Assembly (NCBI GenBank): GCA_016703325.1
Contig: JADJCH010000003.1
Location: 124,001 to 188,000, forward strand
Length of the DNA stretch: 64,000 bases
Direction of reading: 5' to 3'
DNA from: Burkholderiales bacterium
GTDB lineage: Bacteria; Pseudomonadota; Gammaproteobacteria; Burkholderiales; Burkholderiaceae_C
In this document: piece after piece, positions 9,262 through 16,665 of the stretch
How positions within the stretch are numbered: the stretch's first letter is position 1
How the letters are laid out: each line of letters opens with the position of its first letter
The notes under the pieces: generated by a model
Database searches by the model: none
Seen by the model: the letters and a program-made list of their open reading frames with translations, nothing else
Told to the model about the DNA's origin: nothing
Position numbers and translations under genes: made by a program

Positions 9262-10171
9262 CGCACGCCCCCCCAGGCCAGCTGAAAACGGCCCATCAGA
9301 TCATTGATGGCGACGCTGCACTGATCGGTGGTGTGGCTGGTCAGATGGGTGTAGCGGCTGGTGGTCAGGATGCTGTGGTGGCCCAGGATCTTCTGCACCT
9401 GCAGCAGGTCGACACCGGCCTCGATCAGGTGGGTGGCATAGCTGTGGCGCAGGCTGTGCGGCGTGATGTTTTTTTTAAGCCGCAGCCGACGGCCACCTGA
9501 CGCAGCGCGCGCTGCACACCACCGCGGTCGAGCGCGCTGGTGGCCGTGCGCGCGCCGGCCAGGCCGGCGGCCCGGTTGGGAAACAGCAGCCGCGGGTGCT
9601 GGTGCACCCGCCAGTGGCCGCGCAGCACCCGCAACGTGGCATCGGGCAGCGGCACCAGCCGGTCGCGGTTGCCCTTGGCATCGCGCACATGCACGCGCAT
9701 GCGCTGCGCGTCGATGTCGGCCACCGTCAGCGCCAGGCCCTCACCCAGGCGCAGGCCCAGGCTGTACAGGGTGAAGAAGAACACCCGGTAGCTCAGCACC
9801 CGGGTGGCATCGAACAGCGCCTGCACCTCGGCGACGCTGACGATGTCGGGCAGCCGGCTGACCTTGGGCGGGCGGATGAAGTTGGGCGCCACCCAGGGCT
9901 TGCCCAGCACGTGTTCGCAGAAGAACTTCCAGCTGTACAGGTCCAGCTTGACACCGCTCCAGGAGTGCAGGGCCTTGAGTGCGGTGAAGTACTCCACCAG
10001 GTCGGCCTGGCTCAGGTCATCGACCCGGTAGGAGAAGTACTCGCCGATGCGCCGCATGCCGCGCGCGTAGGCATCGATCGTCTTGGGCTGCAGGCCCTTG
10101 AGCTGCAGGTGCTGCAGGTGCAGGCGGTACTGCCGTGCAAAGGGCTCAGGGAAGTGCGACACGTCAACCAT
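9258..10171 (-). CDS. IS91-associated tyrosine recombinase, frame shifted at an A8 run
   Basis: A phage-integrase-like protein of about 304 aa if the frame is restored. A SAM-like core-binding domain spans roughly residues 12-95 and a catalytic domain follows, with the first Arg in SLGLRLGE. The zero frame ends early after [18 protein letters not shown] (stop near 9425). A -1 shift at the A8 run (9469-9476 on this strand) instead gives [21 protein letters not shown], with the HxxR motif, and continues through [13 protein letters not shown], with the catalytic Tyr, to a stop overlapping the transposase GTG. The run could be a miscounted A9, a true mutation, or a programmed slippage site. ATG at 10171 was chosen; longer starts lack family similarity. 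Confidence 0.85.
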
Positions 10172-10235
10172 GGCGGAAAGTCCTCGCAGGGTGGGTGAAC
10201 ACGCGCCAGAATCGGCTGCGTGAACACGCACCTTA

Positions 10236-10258
10236 CGGGACTGTCGGGACTGTCGGGA
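10236..10258. repeat. Short tandem repeat of a 9-base unit
   Basis: CGGGACTGT occurs twice head to tail (10236-10244 and 10245-10253) and is followed by a partial third copy CGGGA. It lies just upstream of the recombinase gene, near the presumed end of the IS91-like element, and may belong to its terminal recognition region. Confidence 0.6.
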
Positions 10259-10318
10259 GGTCGGCTCCGCGCAGCGGCTTCGTCCAACATCGTGATCAGC
10301 GCGCACGCAAGCTGCATC

Positions 10319-10353
10319 CCGCTGCGCCGCAGCAAATTGCTGCGGCGCAGCGG
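10319..10353. repeat. 35-base near-perfect palindrome
   Basis: Two 17-base arms (10319-10335 and 10337-10353) are exact reverse complements around a single central A at 10336. The sequence could form a very stable cruciform or hairpin. It lies between the recombinase gene start and the OsmC-like gene end. No T-run follows on either strand, so it is not a standard terminator. It may be a hairpin recognised by the IS91 transposase or a site flanking the insertion. Confidence 0.9.
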
Positions 10354-10426
10354 AATATCCACAAAACCGCGAAAAACCTGTCGCGAATAGGCGTCAATTC
10401 ACCCCAATCCGGCCCATTCGCCCAAG

Positions 10427-10861
10427 TCAGGCGGGTGCCGCCAAGTCCTTCAATTCAACGCTGCAGTCGATCTGCGCCGTCTTGCCCAACATGGCCACCG
10501 CCGAGCAGTACTTGTCGTGCGACAACTTCACCGCCCGCTCCACCACCGCCGGCGGCAGGCCCACCCCGCTGACCACGAAGTGCATGCCGATGCGGGTGAA
10601 CACCTTCGGGTCGGTCTGCGCCCGGTCGGCGGACATCTTGACCTCGCAGCCGCGCACGTCGTGGCGGCCCCGCTTCAAGATCAGCACCACGTCGTAGGCG
10701 GTGCAGGCACCGGCACCGGCCAGCAGGGTCTCCATCGGCCGCGGCGCCAGGTTGCGGCCACCGCCTTCAGGCGCGCCGTCCATCGTCAGCAGGTGGCCGC
10801 TGCCGGTTTCCGCGCTGAAGGCCATGCCGCTGGCGGGCATCCAGTTGATCGTGCATTCCAT
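10427..10861 (-). CDS. OsmC family protein (peroxide/thiol-dependent reductase type)
   Basis: A 144-residue OsmC/YhfA-like protein. The two expected redox cysteines are present in GAGACTAYDVV and HDKYCSAVAMLGK, with the conserved NLAPRPMETLLAG loop between strands. Such proteins reduce organic hydroperoxides, or in the YhfA branch have less certain roles; the length and the CSAV motif suggest the YhfA branch. ATG at 10861 has GGAGAG 5 bases upstream and is preferred over an ATG at 10873. It lies directly downstream of a decayed toxin gene on the same strand and is probably unrelated to it. Confidence 0.88.
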   Translation of the reverse strand: MECTINWMPASGMAFSAETGSGHLLTMDGAPEGGGRNLAPRPMETLLAGAGACTAYDVVLILKRGRHDVRGCEVKMSADRAQTDPKVFTRIGMHFVVSGVGLPPAVVERAVKLSHDKYCSAVAMLGKTAQIDCSVELKDLAAPA

Positions 10862-10884
10862 GCTGCTCTCCACTCCAAGTCAGA

Positions 10885-10947
10885 TCAAATCGGGTCGCGC
10901 AGTGTACGGACCGGCTCCGAAACCACGTTCGTATCGAGCAAGATCAT
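10885..10947 (-). pseudogene. Remnant of a FitB/VapC-type PIN toxin
   Basis: The ATG at 10947 overlaps the antitoxin stop in an ATGA arrangement and opens a 20-codon frame reading MILLDTNVVSEPVRTLRDPI before a TGA at 10885. The first twelve residues are the canonical start of a FitB-like PIN-domain ribonuclease, with the first catalytic Asp in LLDTN. The remaining roughly 120 residues and the other acidic residues are missing, so the toxin is dead by truncation. No further PIN fragments are visible before the OsmC-like gene. Confidence 0.85.
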
Positions 10948-11198
10948 TCAAAACTCGCTGCACGCGCCGGGGTCTTGTCGCGCACGCTCTCAAAGGTGGC
11001 GAGCTCTTCATCGGTCAGCTTCACCTGGCGGCCGATCTCTGCCAGCATCGAACCGAGCTTGACGCGGCCCTGTGGCTTCACTGCGGATTCCAGAATGTCG
11101 CGCATCTCGGCCTCGATGCTGCGGCCGTGCTGAGCGGCCCGCACGCGGATGGCGCGATGCACCTCATCGGGCAAGTTCCGGATGGTGACGGATGGCAT
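10944..11198 (-). CDS. FitA-like ribbon-helix-helix antitoxin, orphan
   Basis: An 84-residue protein of the FitA/StbC type. The N-terminal MPSVTIRNLPDEVHRAIRVR is the ribbon-helix-helix DNA-binding segment, followed by AAQHGRSIEAEMRDIL and a C-terminal toxin-binding tail. Such antitoxins repress their own operon and neutralise a PIN-domain ribonuclease. The partner survives only as a 20-codon stub overlapping the stop codon, so this antitoxin has no local target. It could still act as a repressor or protect against related toxins elsewhere. Confidence 0.9.
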   Translation of the reverse strand: MPSVTIRNLPDEVHRAIRVRAAQHGRSIEAEMRDILESAVKPQGRVKLGSMLAEIGRQVKLTDEELATFESVRDKTPARAASFE

Positions 11199-11394
11199 CT
11201 TTCAGGTCCTCTAATGGATGCAGGCGCTTGCACTTCATCCAAAGGCAATCACGGCTGCAATTGTCATCGCCCAAGCCCCTTGCCCCGCGCGCCAACCGCC
11301 TCAACACAGGGCAGCCGTACTGGAAGTGCAGCAACTGCCGCGCCTGTGCGTGACATCCGTCTGGAGCCGCCGCCGACTCGAACAACCCCACACG

Positions 11395-11424
11395 TTGCAT
11401 TGCAACATGAAAGCGTTTTAGAAT
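11395..11424 (+). promoter_or_regulatory. Sigma-70-like promoter of the candidate small RNA
   Basis: TTGCAT (11395-11400) and TAGAAT (11419-11424) are separated by 18 bases in a locally AT-rich patch. The -10 matches five of six consensus positions. A start near 11431 would give a transcript of about 130 bases ending at the terminator that closes at 11562. Confidence 0.5.
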
Positions 11425-11430
11425 GGCTCC

Positions 11431-11562
11431 AACGGGTCGTAAGAGAACAGAGGGCGAAAGTCAATCCAAGATGCCCCTCGTGTTGTTCTGACCCCAATGG
11501 TTGTCTCCTCCACCCTCCTCCATAGGTGGATTAAGCCCGGGCTCACCCCCGGGCTTTTTTTT
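11431..11562 (+). ncRNA. Candidate small RNA with an exposed CUCCUCC loop
   Basis: Between the promoter and the terminator no good reading frame is seen, but structure is. An imperfect long stem pairs AGAACA near 11442 with TGTTCT near 11485. A second hairpin has arms TCCACC (11509-11514) and GGTGGA (11525-11530) around a ten-base loop CTCCTCCATA. The final hairpin is a classical terminator. Loops of the CUCCUCC kind are complementary to Shine-Dalgarno sequences and are known in several proteobacterial regulatory RNAs. Function here is inferred. It could alternatively be an untranslated leader of ilvA with an attenuator. Confidence 0.55.
11534..11562 (+). terminator. Strong Rho-independent terminator
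   Basis: An eight-base-pair stem AGCCCGGG / CCCGGGCT with a six-base loop is followed by an uninterrupted T8 run. It lies 136 bases upstream of ilvA and has no protein gene before it on the same strand, so it most likely ends the candidate small RNA. Confidence 0.9.
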
Positions 11563-11697
11563 GGCTGCAAGCCGGGATCCGCGAGGCAGCGGACTGGAAG
11601 CACCGCCCCTTGACGGGCAGCACTCCAAGGCAATGCCCCTGAATCCGGCGGGGTCTGACCTATGATTCGCCGCCTTCGACGCCTGCGAATCGAGCCC

Positions 11698-13329
11698 ATG
11701 CCCTCCCAGAAGCGCGCTGCGCGCACCTCCACGTCCACGTTCACCTCCACGACCGCTGCCGCGTCGTCCTCCACTGCCGTCAAGGCGTCCGACGGGCTCT
11801 CCCCGGTCGCACAGCAGATCGCCGGCAATTACCTGCGCCGCATCCTGACGGCCCGGGTGTACGACGTGGCCATCGAGTCACCGCTGGACGCGGCGCGCAA
11901 CCTGTCCAAGCGGCTGGGCAACCAAGTCTTCCTCAAGCGGGAGGACAAGCAGCCGGTGTTCAGCTTCAAGCTGCGCGGTGCCTACAACAAGATGGCGCAG
12001 CTGCCCCCGGAGGTGCTCAAGCGGGGCGTGATCTGCGCCTCGGCAGGCAACCATGCCCAGGGCGTGGCACTGTCGGCCAGGCGCATGGGCTGCAAGGCCG
12101 TGATCGTGATGCCGGTGACCACTCCCCAGGTCAAGGTGGATGCGGTGGCCGCTCTCGGCGGCGAGACGGTGCTGCATGGCGACAGCTACAGCGACGCGTA
12201 CCAGCACGCGCTGACCCTGCAGAAGGAGCAGCAGCTGACTTTTGTGCACCCCTTCGACGACCCGGACGTGATCGCCGGCCAGGGCACCATCGCGATGGAG
12301 ATCCTGCGCCAGCACCAGGGGCCGATCGATGCGGTGTTCGTGGCCATCGGCGGCGGCGGGCTGATCTCCGGGGTGGCGGCCTACATCAAGGCGGTGCGCC
12401 CGGAGATCCGCGTGATCGGCGTGCAGACGCGCGATTCGGACGCCATGCTGCGCTCGGTGCAGGCCGGCAAGCGGGTCACGCTGGCGGATGTGGGGCTGTT
12501 TGCCGACGGCACTGCGGTGAAGCAGGTGGGCGAGGAGACCTTCCGGGTCGCCCGCGAACTGGTCGATGAGTTCGTGGTGGTGGACACCGACGAGGTCTGC
12601 GCCGCCATCAAGGACATCTACCAGGACAGTCGCAGCATCATGGAGCCCTCCGGCGCCCTGGGCGTTGCAGCCATGAAACAGTGGGTGGCACGCAACAAGT
12701 GCAGGGGCCGCACGCTGGTGGCCGTCACCTGCGGCGCAAACATGAACTTCGACCGACTGCGCTTCGTCGCCGAGCGGGCCGAGTTCGGCGAGCAGCGCGA
12801 GGCGCTGTTCGCGGTGACCATTCCCGAAGAGCGCGGCTCCTTCAAGCGTTTTTGCGAGGCGGTGGGCCCCCGTGCGGTCACCGAGTTCAACTACCGCATT
12901 TCGGACGAGCAGCAGGCCCATGTCTTCGTGGGCGTGGCCATTTCCAAACGGGAGGAGGCAGACCGCATCGAGCGCAACTTCCAGCGCCACGGCTTTGCCA
13001 CGGTCAACCTCACCGACGACGACATGGCCAAGGAGCACATGCGGCACCTGGTGGGCGGCCGCTCACCGCTGGCGGCCGACGAGAGACTGTTCCGCTTTGT
13101 TTTCCCGGAGCGACCCGGCGCGCTCATGAAGTTTCTCTCCAGCATGCACCCGGACTGGAACATCAGCCTGTTCCACTACCGCAACCAGGGTGCGGACTAC
13201 GGCCGCATCCTGGTGGGCATCCAGGTGCCGCGTGCGGACCGGGCCGAATTCCGCCGCTTCCTGGACACGCTGGCTTACCCCTGCGTAGAGGAGACGGACA
13301 ACCCGGTGTACCGGCTGTTCCTGCGCTGA
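11698..13329 (+). CDS. ilvA: Threonine ammonia-lyase, biosynthetic (long form)
   Basis: A PLP enzyme of about 543 aa converting L-threonine to 2-oxobutanoate, the first step to isoleucine. The cofactor lysine lies in SFKLRGAYNKM (Lys91), with SAGNHAQGVA and the Gly-rich GGGGLISG loop binding PLP phosphate. The C-terminal 190 residues form two ACT-like domains (EERGSFKRFCEAVGP and ERPGALMKFLSSM), which give isoleucine inhibition in IlvA of this length. The first 40 residues are a Ser/Thr-rich extension. ATG at 11698 was chosen; an in-frame ATG at 11662 is also possible. Monocistronic in appearance. Confidence 0.96.
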   Translation: MPSQKRAARTSTSTFTSTTAAASSSTAVKASDGLSPVAQQIAGNYLRRILTARVYDVAIESPLDAARNLSKRLGNQVFLKREDKQPVFSFKLRGAYNKMAQLPPEVLKRGVICASAGNHAQGVALSARRMGCKAVIVMPVTTPQVKVDAVAALGGETVLHGDSYSDAYQHALTLQKEQQLTFVHPFDDPDVIAGQGTIAMEILRQHQGPIDAVFVAIGGGGLISGVAAYIKAVRPEIRVIGVQTRDSDAMLRSVQAGKRVTLADVGLFADGTAVKQVGEETFRVARELVDEFVVVDTDEVCAAIKDIYQDSRSIMEPSGALGVAAMKQWVARNKCRGRTLVAVTCGANMNFDRLRFVAERAEFGEQREALFAVTIPEERGSFKRFCEAVGPRAVTEFNYRISDEQQAHVFVGVAISKREEADRIERNFQRHGFATVNLTDDDMAKEHMRHLVGGRSPLAADERLFRFVFPERPGALMKFLSSMHPDWNISLFHYRNQGADYGRILVGIQVPRADRAEFRRFLDTLAYPCVEETDNPVYRLFLR

Positions 13330-13471
13330 GCCCCGGCACCAGCAGTGCGGTACCGCCAAAAGGGTCGGCATGGCCGCCTTCGCCCGGCGGGGATCGGTTC
13401 GGTGTGACATCCGCCATGGCGCCCCTGCAGCGGCGCTCGCAGAATGCACGGTTCACCGAGTCTTCACCGAG

Positions 13472-14557
13472 ATGCTGCTCACCGACCGCCCCCCGCTGAT
13501 CGCCCCCACCGCCCGCGCCTCGCTGGAACAGGCGCTGCAGCTCAAGCTGACCCGGCGTGCCGCCGTGGCCGGCAGCATGGGGGAGCTGGAGCCGCTGGCG
13601 GTGCGCATCGGCCTGATCCAGAACGCGCTGCGCCCCCGGCTGCGCCAGCCGCAGTTGCTGGTGTTTGCCGGCGACCATGGCCTGGCCACGGACCTGGCCG
13701 ACCCCTCCCAGCGCGACACCACCACGATGGTGGACGACATCCTGCAGAGCCGGGTGGCGCTGCCGGTGCTGGCGCACCACCAGGGCCTGAACCTGCAGCT
13801 GGTCGATTGCGGGCTGGCCACGGCGCTGCCCCGGCAGCCGGGCGTGCTGTCGCGCAAGATCGCCCACGGCACCCGCAACTGCCGCGTGGCCCAGGCGATG
13901 TCGGTGGACCAGGCGCATGCCGCCATCCGTGCCGGCATGGAGATCGCCGACGCTCTGCCCGGCAATGTGCTGGGCTGCGCCGGGCTGGGGGTGGGATCGC
14001 TGCAGGCCTCGGCCCTGTTGATCAGTGCGCTGACCCAGGCCTCCCTGCACGACCTGCTGCTGGTGGGCCCGCGCATGGACCCGATGGAGCTGGACCGCTC
14101 CATCCTGACCCTGCAGGCGGCCCAGAACCGCCACGCCAACCTGGACGATCCGGTGGAAGCGCTGGCGGCCTTCGGCGGCTTCGAGACCGCGATGATGGTG
14201 GGCGCCATGCTCAAGGCGGCCGAGAAGCGCCATCTGCTGCTGATCGACGGCATGGCCGCCTGCGCAGCGCTGATCGTGGCCACCCACATTGCCGGCCCGA
14301 TCACCGACTACGCGGTGTTCTGCCGCAGCAGCGACCATGCCGGCCTGGATGCCGTGCTGGCGGGTTTCCAGAGCACCGCGCTGCTGGCCCTGGGCATGAA
14401 CAGCCTGGACGGCACCGGCATCGCCCTGAGCTGGCCGCTGGTGAACGCTGCGGCCAGCCTGCTGACCGAAGTGATCGACACCGTCGAGCCCCTGCCGCTG
14501 CCGGAGGATGCCGCGGCCCCGCCGGAGCGGGAGTTCATCAGCCTGCCGCAGCGCTGA
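13472..14557 (+). CDS. cobT: Nicotinate-nucleotide--dimethylbenzimidazole phosphoribosyltransferase family protein
   Basis: A 361-residue CobT-like protein. The family enzyme makes alpha-ribazole phosphate for the lower ligand of cobalamin. Conserved features include the FAGDHG motif after the first helical region, the VDCGLA segment, GVGSLQASALL, and LLIDGMAACAALIVA near the C-terminus. No other cobalamin genes and no cobalamin riboswitch are seen nearby, so it stands alone, and a paralogous role cannot be excluded. The frame is open upstream to 13370, but the ATG at 13472 gives the usual N-terminus. Confidence 0.85.
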   Translation: MLLTDRPPLIAPTARASLEQALQLKLTRRAAVAGSMGELEPLAVRIGLIQNALRPRLRQPQLLVFAGDHGLATDLADPSQRDTTTMVDDILQSRVALPVLAHHQGLNLQLVDCGLATALPRQPGVLSRKIAHGTRNCRVAQAMSVDQAHAAIRAGMEIADALPGNVLGCAGLGVGSLQASALLISALTQASLHDLLLVGPRMDPMELDRSILTLQAAQNRHANLDDPVEALAAFGGFETAMMVGAMLKAAEKRHLLLIDGMAACAALIVATHIAGPITDYAVFCRSSDHAGLDAVLAGFQSTALLALGMNSLDGTGIALSWPLVNAAASLLTEVIDTVEPLPLPEDAAAPPEREFISLPQR

Positions 14558-14614
14558 ATCGCAGAGCAACGCCCACTCGCTGCAGGCTTGCCTGAATGGC
14601 CGACGCGCCGCGGA

Positions 14615-15369
14615 TCAGCGCGGCTCGGCGTTGCCTGCAGGCGAGGCCAGATCCGGTGGCGTGACGGGCTGAGCGCCCGGAGGCTGCCCCGCATCGTCGG
14701 GCACCTGGCCCACCGCGCGCGGTGACATCACCGCCCCGAGCCGTCCGCGGGTGATCTGCGGTGGCAGACTGTTGACGCCCGGCATGGCCGCAGCCGCAGC
14801 TGCCGTGGCGGCGGAACCCACCAACGGCGGGCGCCCCCCCATCCCAGCCCCGGTGTTCGCGCCGGTCACCCCGCCCCCAGGCCCACCGGCTGCTGCGGCC
14901 GATTCCGCCCCCGGCAGGCTGCCGGTGGCCGGTGGCGGCAGGCTGGGCAGATCGAGCTGGACCACAACCTGACCACCCCGCGGGCCGATGCCCACCTGGT
15001 TTTGTGTGACGGTCTGCAAGATCCACTCACCGTCCACCGCCTCGCCGCGCCGGTAGGCCCGTGCGGCCTGTCCGTCCACGGCGATCAGGGCCCAGCCGCG
15101 CTGGGAGTCCTGCAGGCCGGCGGCCACGCCGAGCAGGCGGAAGCGCTCGGCCAGGGCACGGTCCTGCGGCGCGGCAGCGCCGCACCGCCATCGGACGGGG
15201 CGGCCACGGCAAACAGCCGCAGCAAATCGGCCTGCACACCGCTGTCGGTGGCCACAGTCTGGGCCTGAGCGGGCAAGGGGGAGGGGCGCACCAGCAGGCG
15301 GGTGCCCCAGAACACCAAAGACGCCGCCAATGCGGCCCAGACGATCCAAGCGGTCCAACGAGCTGCCAT
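14615..15369 (-). CDS. gspC: Type II secretion system protein GspC, frame broken near 15178
   Basis: GspC is the inner-membrane clamp protein that contacts the GspD secretin through its HR domain. The restored product is about 251 aa. A membrane helix (WTAWIVWAALAASLVFWGT) lies at residues 5-23. The HR domain (RFRLLGVAAG, WALIAVDGQAARAYRRGE, VDGEWILQTV) follows, then a long Gly/Ala/Pro-rich tail. The N-terminal frame switches to a second frame between about 15170 and 15185; adding one base in the GC-rich run restores GGAAAPQDRALAERF. It is divergent from gspG, as in other Burkholderiales gsp clusters. An indel in the sequence is more likely than real loss because all other gsp genes are intact. 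Confidence 0.85.
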
Positions 15370-15395
15370 GGTCGGCGCATTATGATCGACCGACC
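15370..15395. promoter_or_regulatory. Inverted repeat and -10-like element at the gspC start
   Basis: GGTCGG (15370-15375) and CCGACC (15390-15395) form a dyad with a 14-base spacer directly before the gspC ATG. Inside it, CATAAT on the minus strand and TATGAT on the plus strand are -10-like. The dyad may be an operator for the divergent gspC/gspG transcripts. Sequence evidence only. Confidence 0.35.
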
Positions 15396-15477
15396 TTCCC
15401 GCTCCTGTGACAGAACTGCAAGGACTGGTCACGTCATGCTGACAAGCTGCAGCGAGGATGTCGCCTGCTGTTCCGTG

Positions 15478-15513
15478 TTCTGTTGTGCCTTCTGTTGTGC
15501 CTTCTGTTGTGGT
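15478..15513. repeat. 12-base tandem repeat, three copies, in the gspC-gspG intergenic region
   Basis: TTCTGTTGTGCC occurs at 15478-15489 and 15490-15501 exactly, and at 15502-15513 with the last two bases changed. It lies between the divergent gspC and gspG starts and is T-rich on the plus strand, unlike its surroundings. Slippage could change the copy number and so the spacing of promoter elements. Confidence 0.9.
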
Positions 15514-15576
15514 CACCGTCGCCTGCGGGCACGGCTTGGCTGCCCGTCCCGTCCCGACTGCCCTTCTCCTTCGCGC

Positions 15577-16089
15577 ATGATGATCCGCCCGACCCCCGCC
15601 CGCCCGCTCATCCGGCCCCCCATTGCCGCCCTCGGCACCGCATCCCGCTCGCCCCATCGGCGGGCGCAGTTGCTGCGCGCGGCCGGTCGCGGCTTCACCC
15701 TGATCGAGCTGATGGTGGTGCTGGTCATCATCGGCGTGCTGGCCGCCCTGGTGGTGCCCAACGTGCTGGACCGCGCCGACGATGCCCGCGTCACCGCGGC
15801 GCGCACCGACGTCAACAACCTGATGCAGGCGCTCAAGCTCTACAAGCTGGACAACCAGCGATACCCCAGTGCCGAACAGGGCCTGCAGGCCCTGGTGGCC
15901 AAACCCAGCACCGGCACCATCCCGCCGAACTGGAAGCCCTACCTGGAAAAGCTGCCCAACGACCCCTGGGGCCGCGCCTACCAGTATGTGCAGCCGGGCG
16001 TGAAGGGCGAAATCGACGTATTCAGCCTCGGTGCCGACGGTCAGACCGGCGGCGAAGGCAAGGATGCCGACATCGGCTCCTGGCAGTGA
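15577..16089 (+). CDS. gspG: Type II secretion major pseudopilin GspG
   Basis: The major pseudopilin, about 170 aa. The prepilin peptidase site is G-FTLIELMVVLVIIGVLAALVVP with Glu at +5 of the mature protein. The body contains the conserved DVNNLMQALKLYKLDNQRYPS and the calcium-site region DPWGRAYQY...IDVFSLGADG. The leader before the cleavage site is unusually long (about 38 residues) if ATG 15577 is used; no better start is visible nearer the cleavage site. It begins the gspGHIJKLMNDEF run. Confidence 0.95.
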   Translation: MMIRPTPARPLIRPPIAALGTASRSPHRRAQLLRAAGRGFTLIELMVVLVIIGVLAALVVPNVLDRADDARVTAARTDVNNLMQALKLYKLDNQRYPSAEQGLQALVAKPSTGTIPPNWKPYLEKLPNDPWGRAYQYVQPGVKGEIDVFSLGADGQTGGEGKDADIGSWQ

Positions 16090-16131
16090 CCGGGGCCCGG
16101 ATCGACAGCGATCGGCACTGACCGGTTCCCC

Positions 16132-16665
16132 ATGCGCATCGCGCGACAGGCCAGGGTCGGTGCAGGCGGCTTCACGCTGCTGGAGCTGCTGGTGGTGGTG
16201 GCCATCGTTGCCCTGGCCGCCGCGGTGACCAGCCTGGCGCTGCCCGACCCCCACCACACCCGCCTGGAGCGCGAGGCCGCCCGCCTGGTGCACCTGCTGG
16301 AAAGCGCCCGGGCCCACGCCCGTGCCGCTGGTCTGCCGGTGACTTGGTCTCCGGGGCCGGCGCGCCGGCCGGGTGGTCAGGCGCTGGGTGAAGGCAACGG
16401 CGGGGAGGACTTCCACTTCAGCGGCCTGCCCGCAGGCGCCGACCTGCCGGGCCGCTGGCTGGAGGCAGCCAGCGACGGCGAGGACGTCATCCGCATCGAG
16501 CTGCTGCCCGCCCGCGCGGCGGTGGCGCTGGGGCCGGAGCCGGTGATCGAGCCCCAGCGCATCCTGCTGAGCCTGAACGAACACCGCGTCCTGCTGGCCA
16601 CCGACGGGCTGGCACCGTTTGCGGTTCAACCCTCCGCCACTGCTGCTACCGCCGATGTGCGCTGA
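16132..16665 (+). CDS. gspH: Type II secretion minor pseudopilin GspH
   Basis: A 177-residue minor pseudopilin. The leader MRIARQARVGAGG is followed by FTLLELLVVVAIVALAAAV, the class III prepilin signal and membrane helix. The periplasmic part has the GspH features AARLVHLLESARAHARAAGLPV and a late IRIELLPARAAV strand. It overlaps the start of gspI by 11 bases, implying coupled translation. GspH belongs to the pseudopilus body beneath the tip complex. Confidence 0.93.
   Translation: MRIARQARVGAGGFTLLELLVVVAIVALAAAVTSLALPDPHHTRLEREAARLVHLLESARAHARAAGLPVTWSPGPARRPGGQALGEGNGGEDFHFSGLPAGADLPGRWLEAASDGEDVIRIELLPARAAVALGPEPVIEPQRILLSLNEHRVLLATDGLAPFAVQPSATAATADVR

Larger units (their letters stand above)
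7843..10289 (-). mobile_element. IS91-like insertion element, boundaries provisional
   Basis: The element carries an HUH (Y2-type) transposase gene preceded by an overlapping tyrosine recombinase gene, the two-gene layout of many IS91-family elements. The limits are inferred from a 10-base motif TGTTGGACGA present at 7843-7852 on the plus strand and at 10280-10289 on the minus strand. IS91 members normally lack terminal inverted repeats and move by rolling-circle replication, so these limits may be wrong; a tandem repeat at 10236 and a 35-base palindrome at 10319 are other candidate end structures. Confidence 0.55.
11199..11697. other. Gene-free region between antitoxin and ilvA
   Basis: About 500 bases without a convincing protein gene. 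The left part should carry the promoter of the antitoxin. From about 11395 it contains a plus-strand promoter, a structured candidate small RNA and a strong terminator ending at 11562. The last 135 bases are leader to ilvA; no leader peptide rich in Ile, Leu, Val or Thr was found there. Confidence 0.6.

Noticed and set aside
11563..11697. Attenuator leader peptide for ilvA
   Set aside because: No short frame rich in Ile, Leu, Val or Thr is present, and the terminator lies too far upstream with no alternative antiterminator seen.
13330..13471. Possible cobalamin riboswitch before cobT
   Set aside because: No B12-box-like element or extended leader structure was recognised in these 142 bases.
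15085..16629. Minus-strand frame of about 510 codons over gspG and gspH
   Set aside because: Only its last 100 codons are real: they are the N-terminal part of the frame-broken gspC. The rest is antisense to pseudopilin genes.
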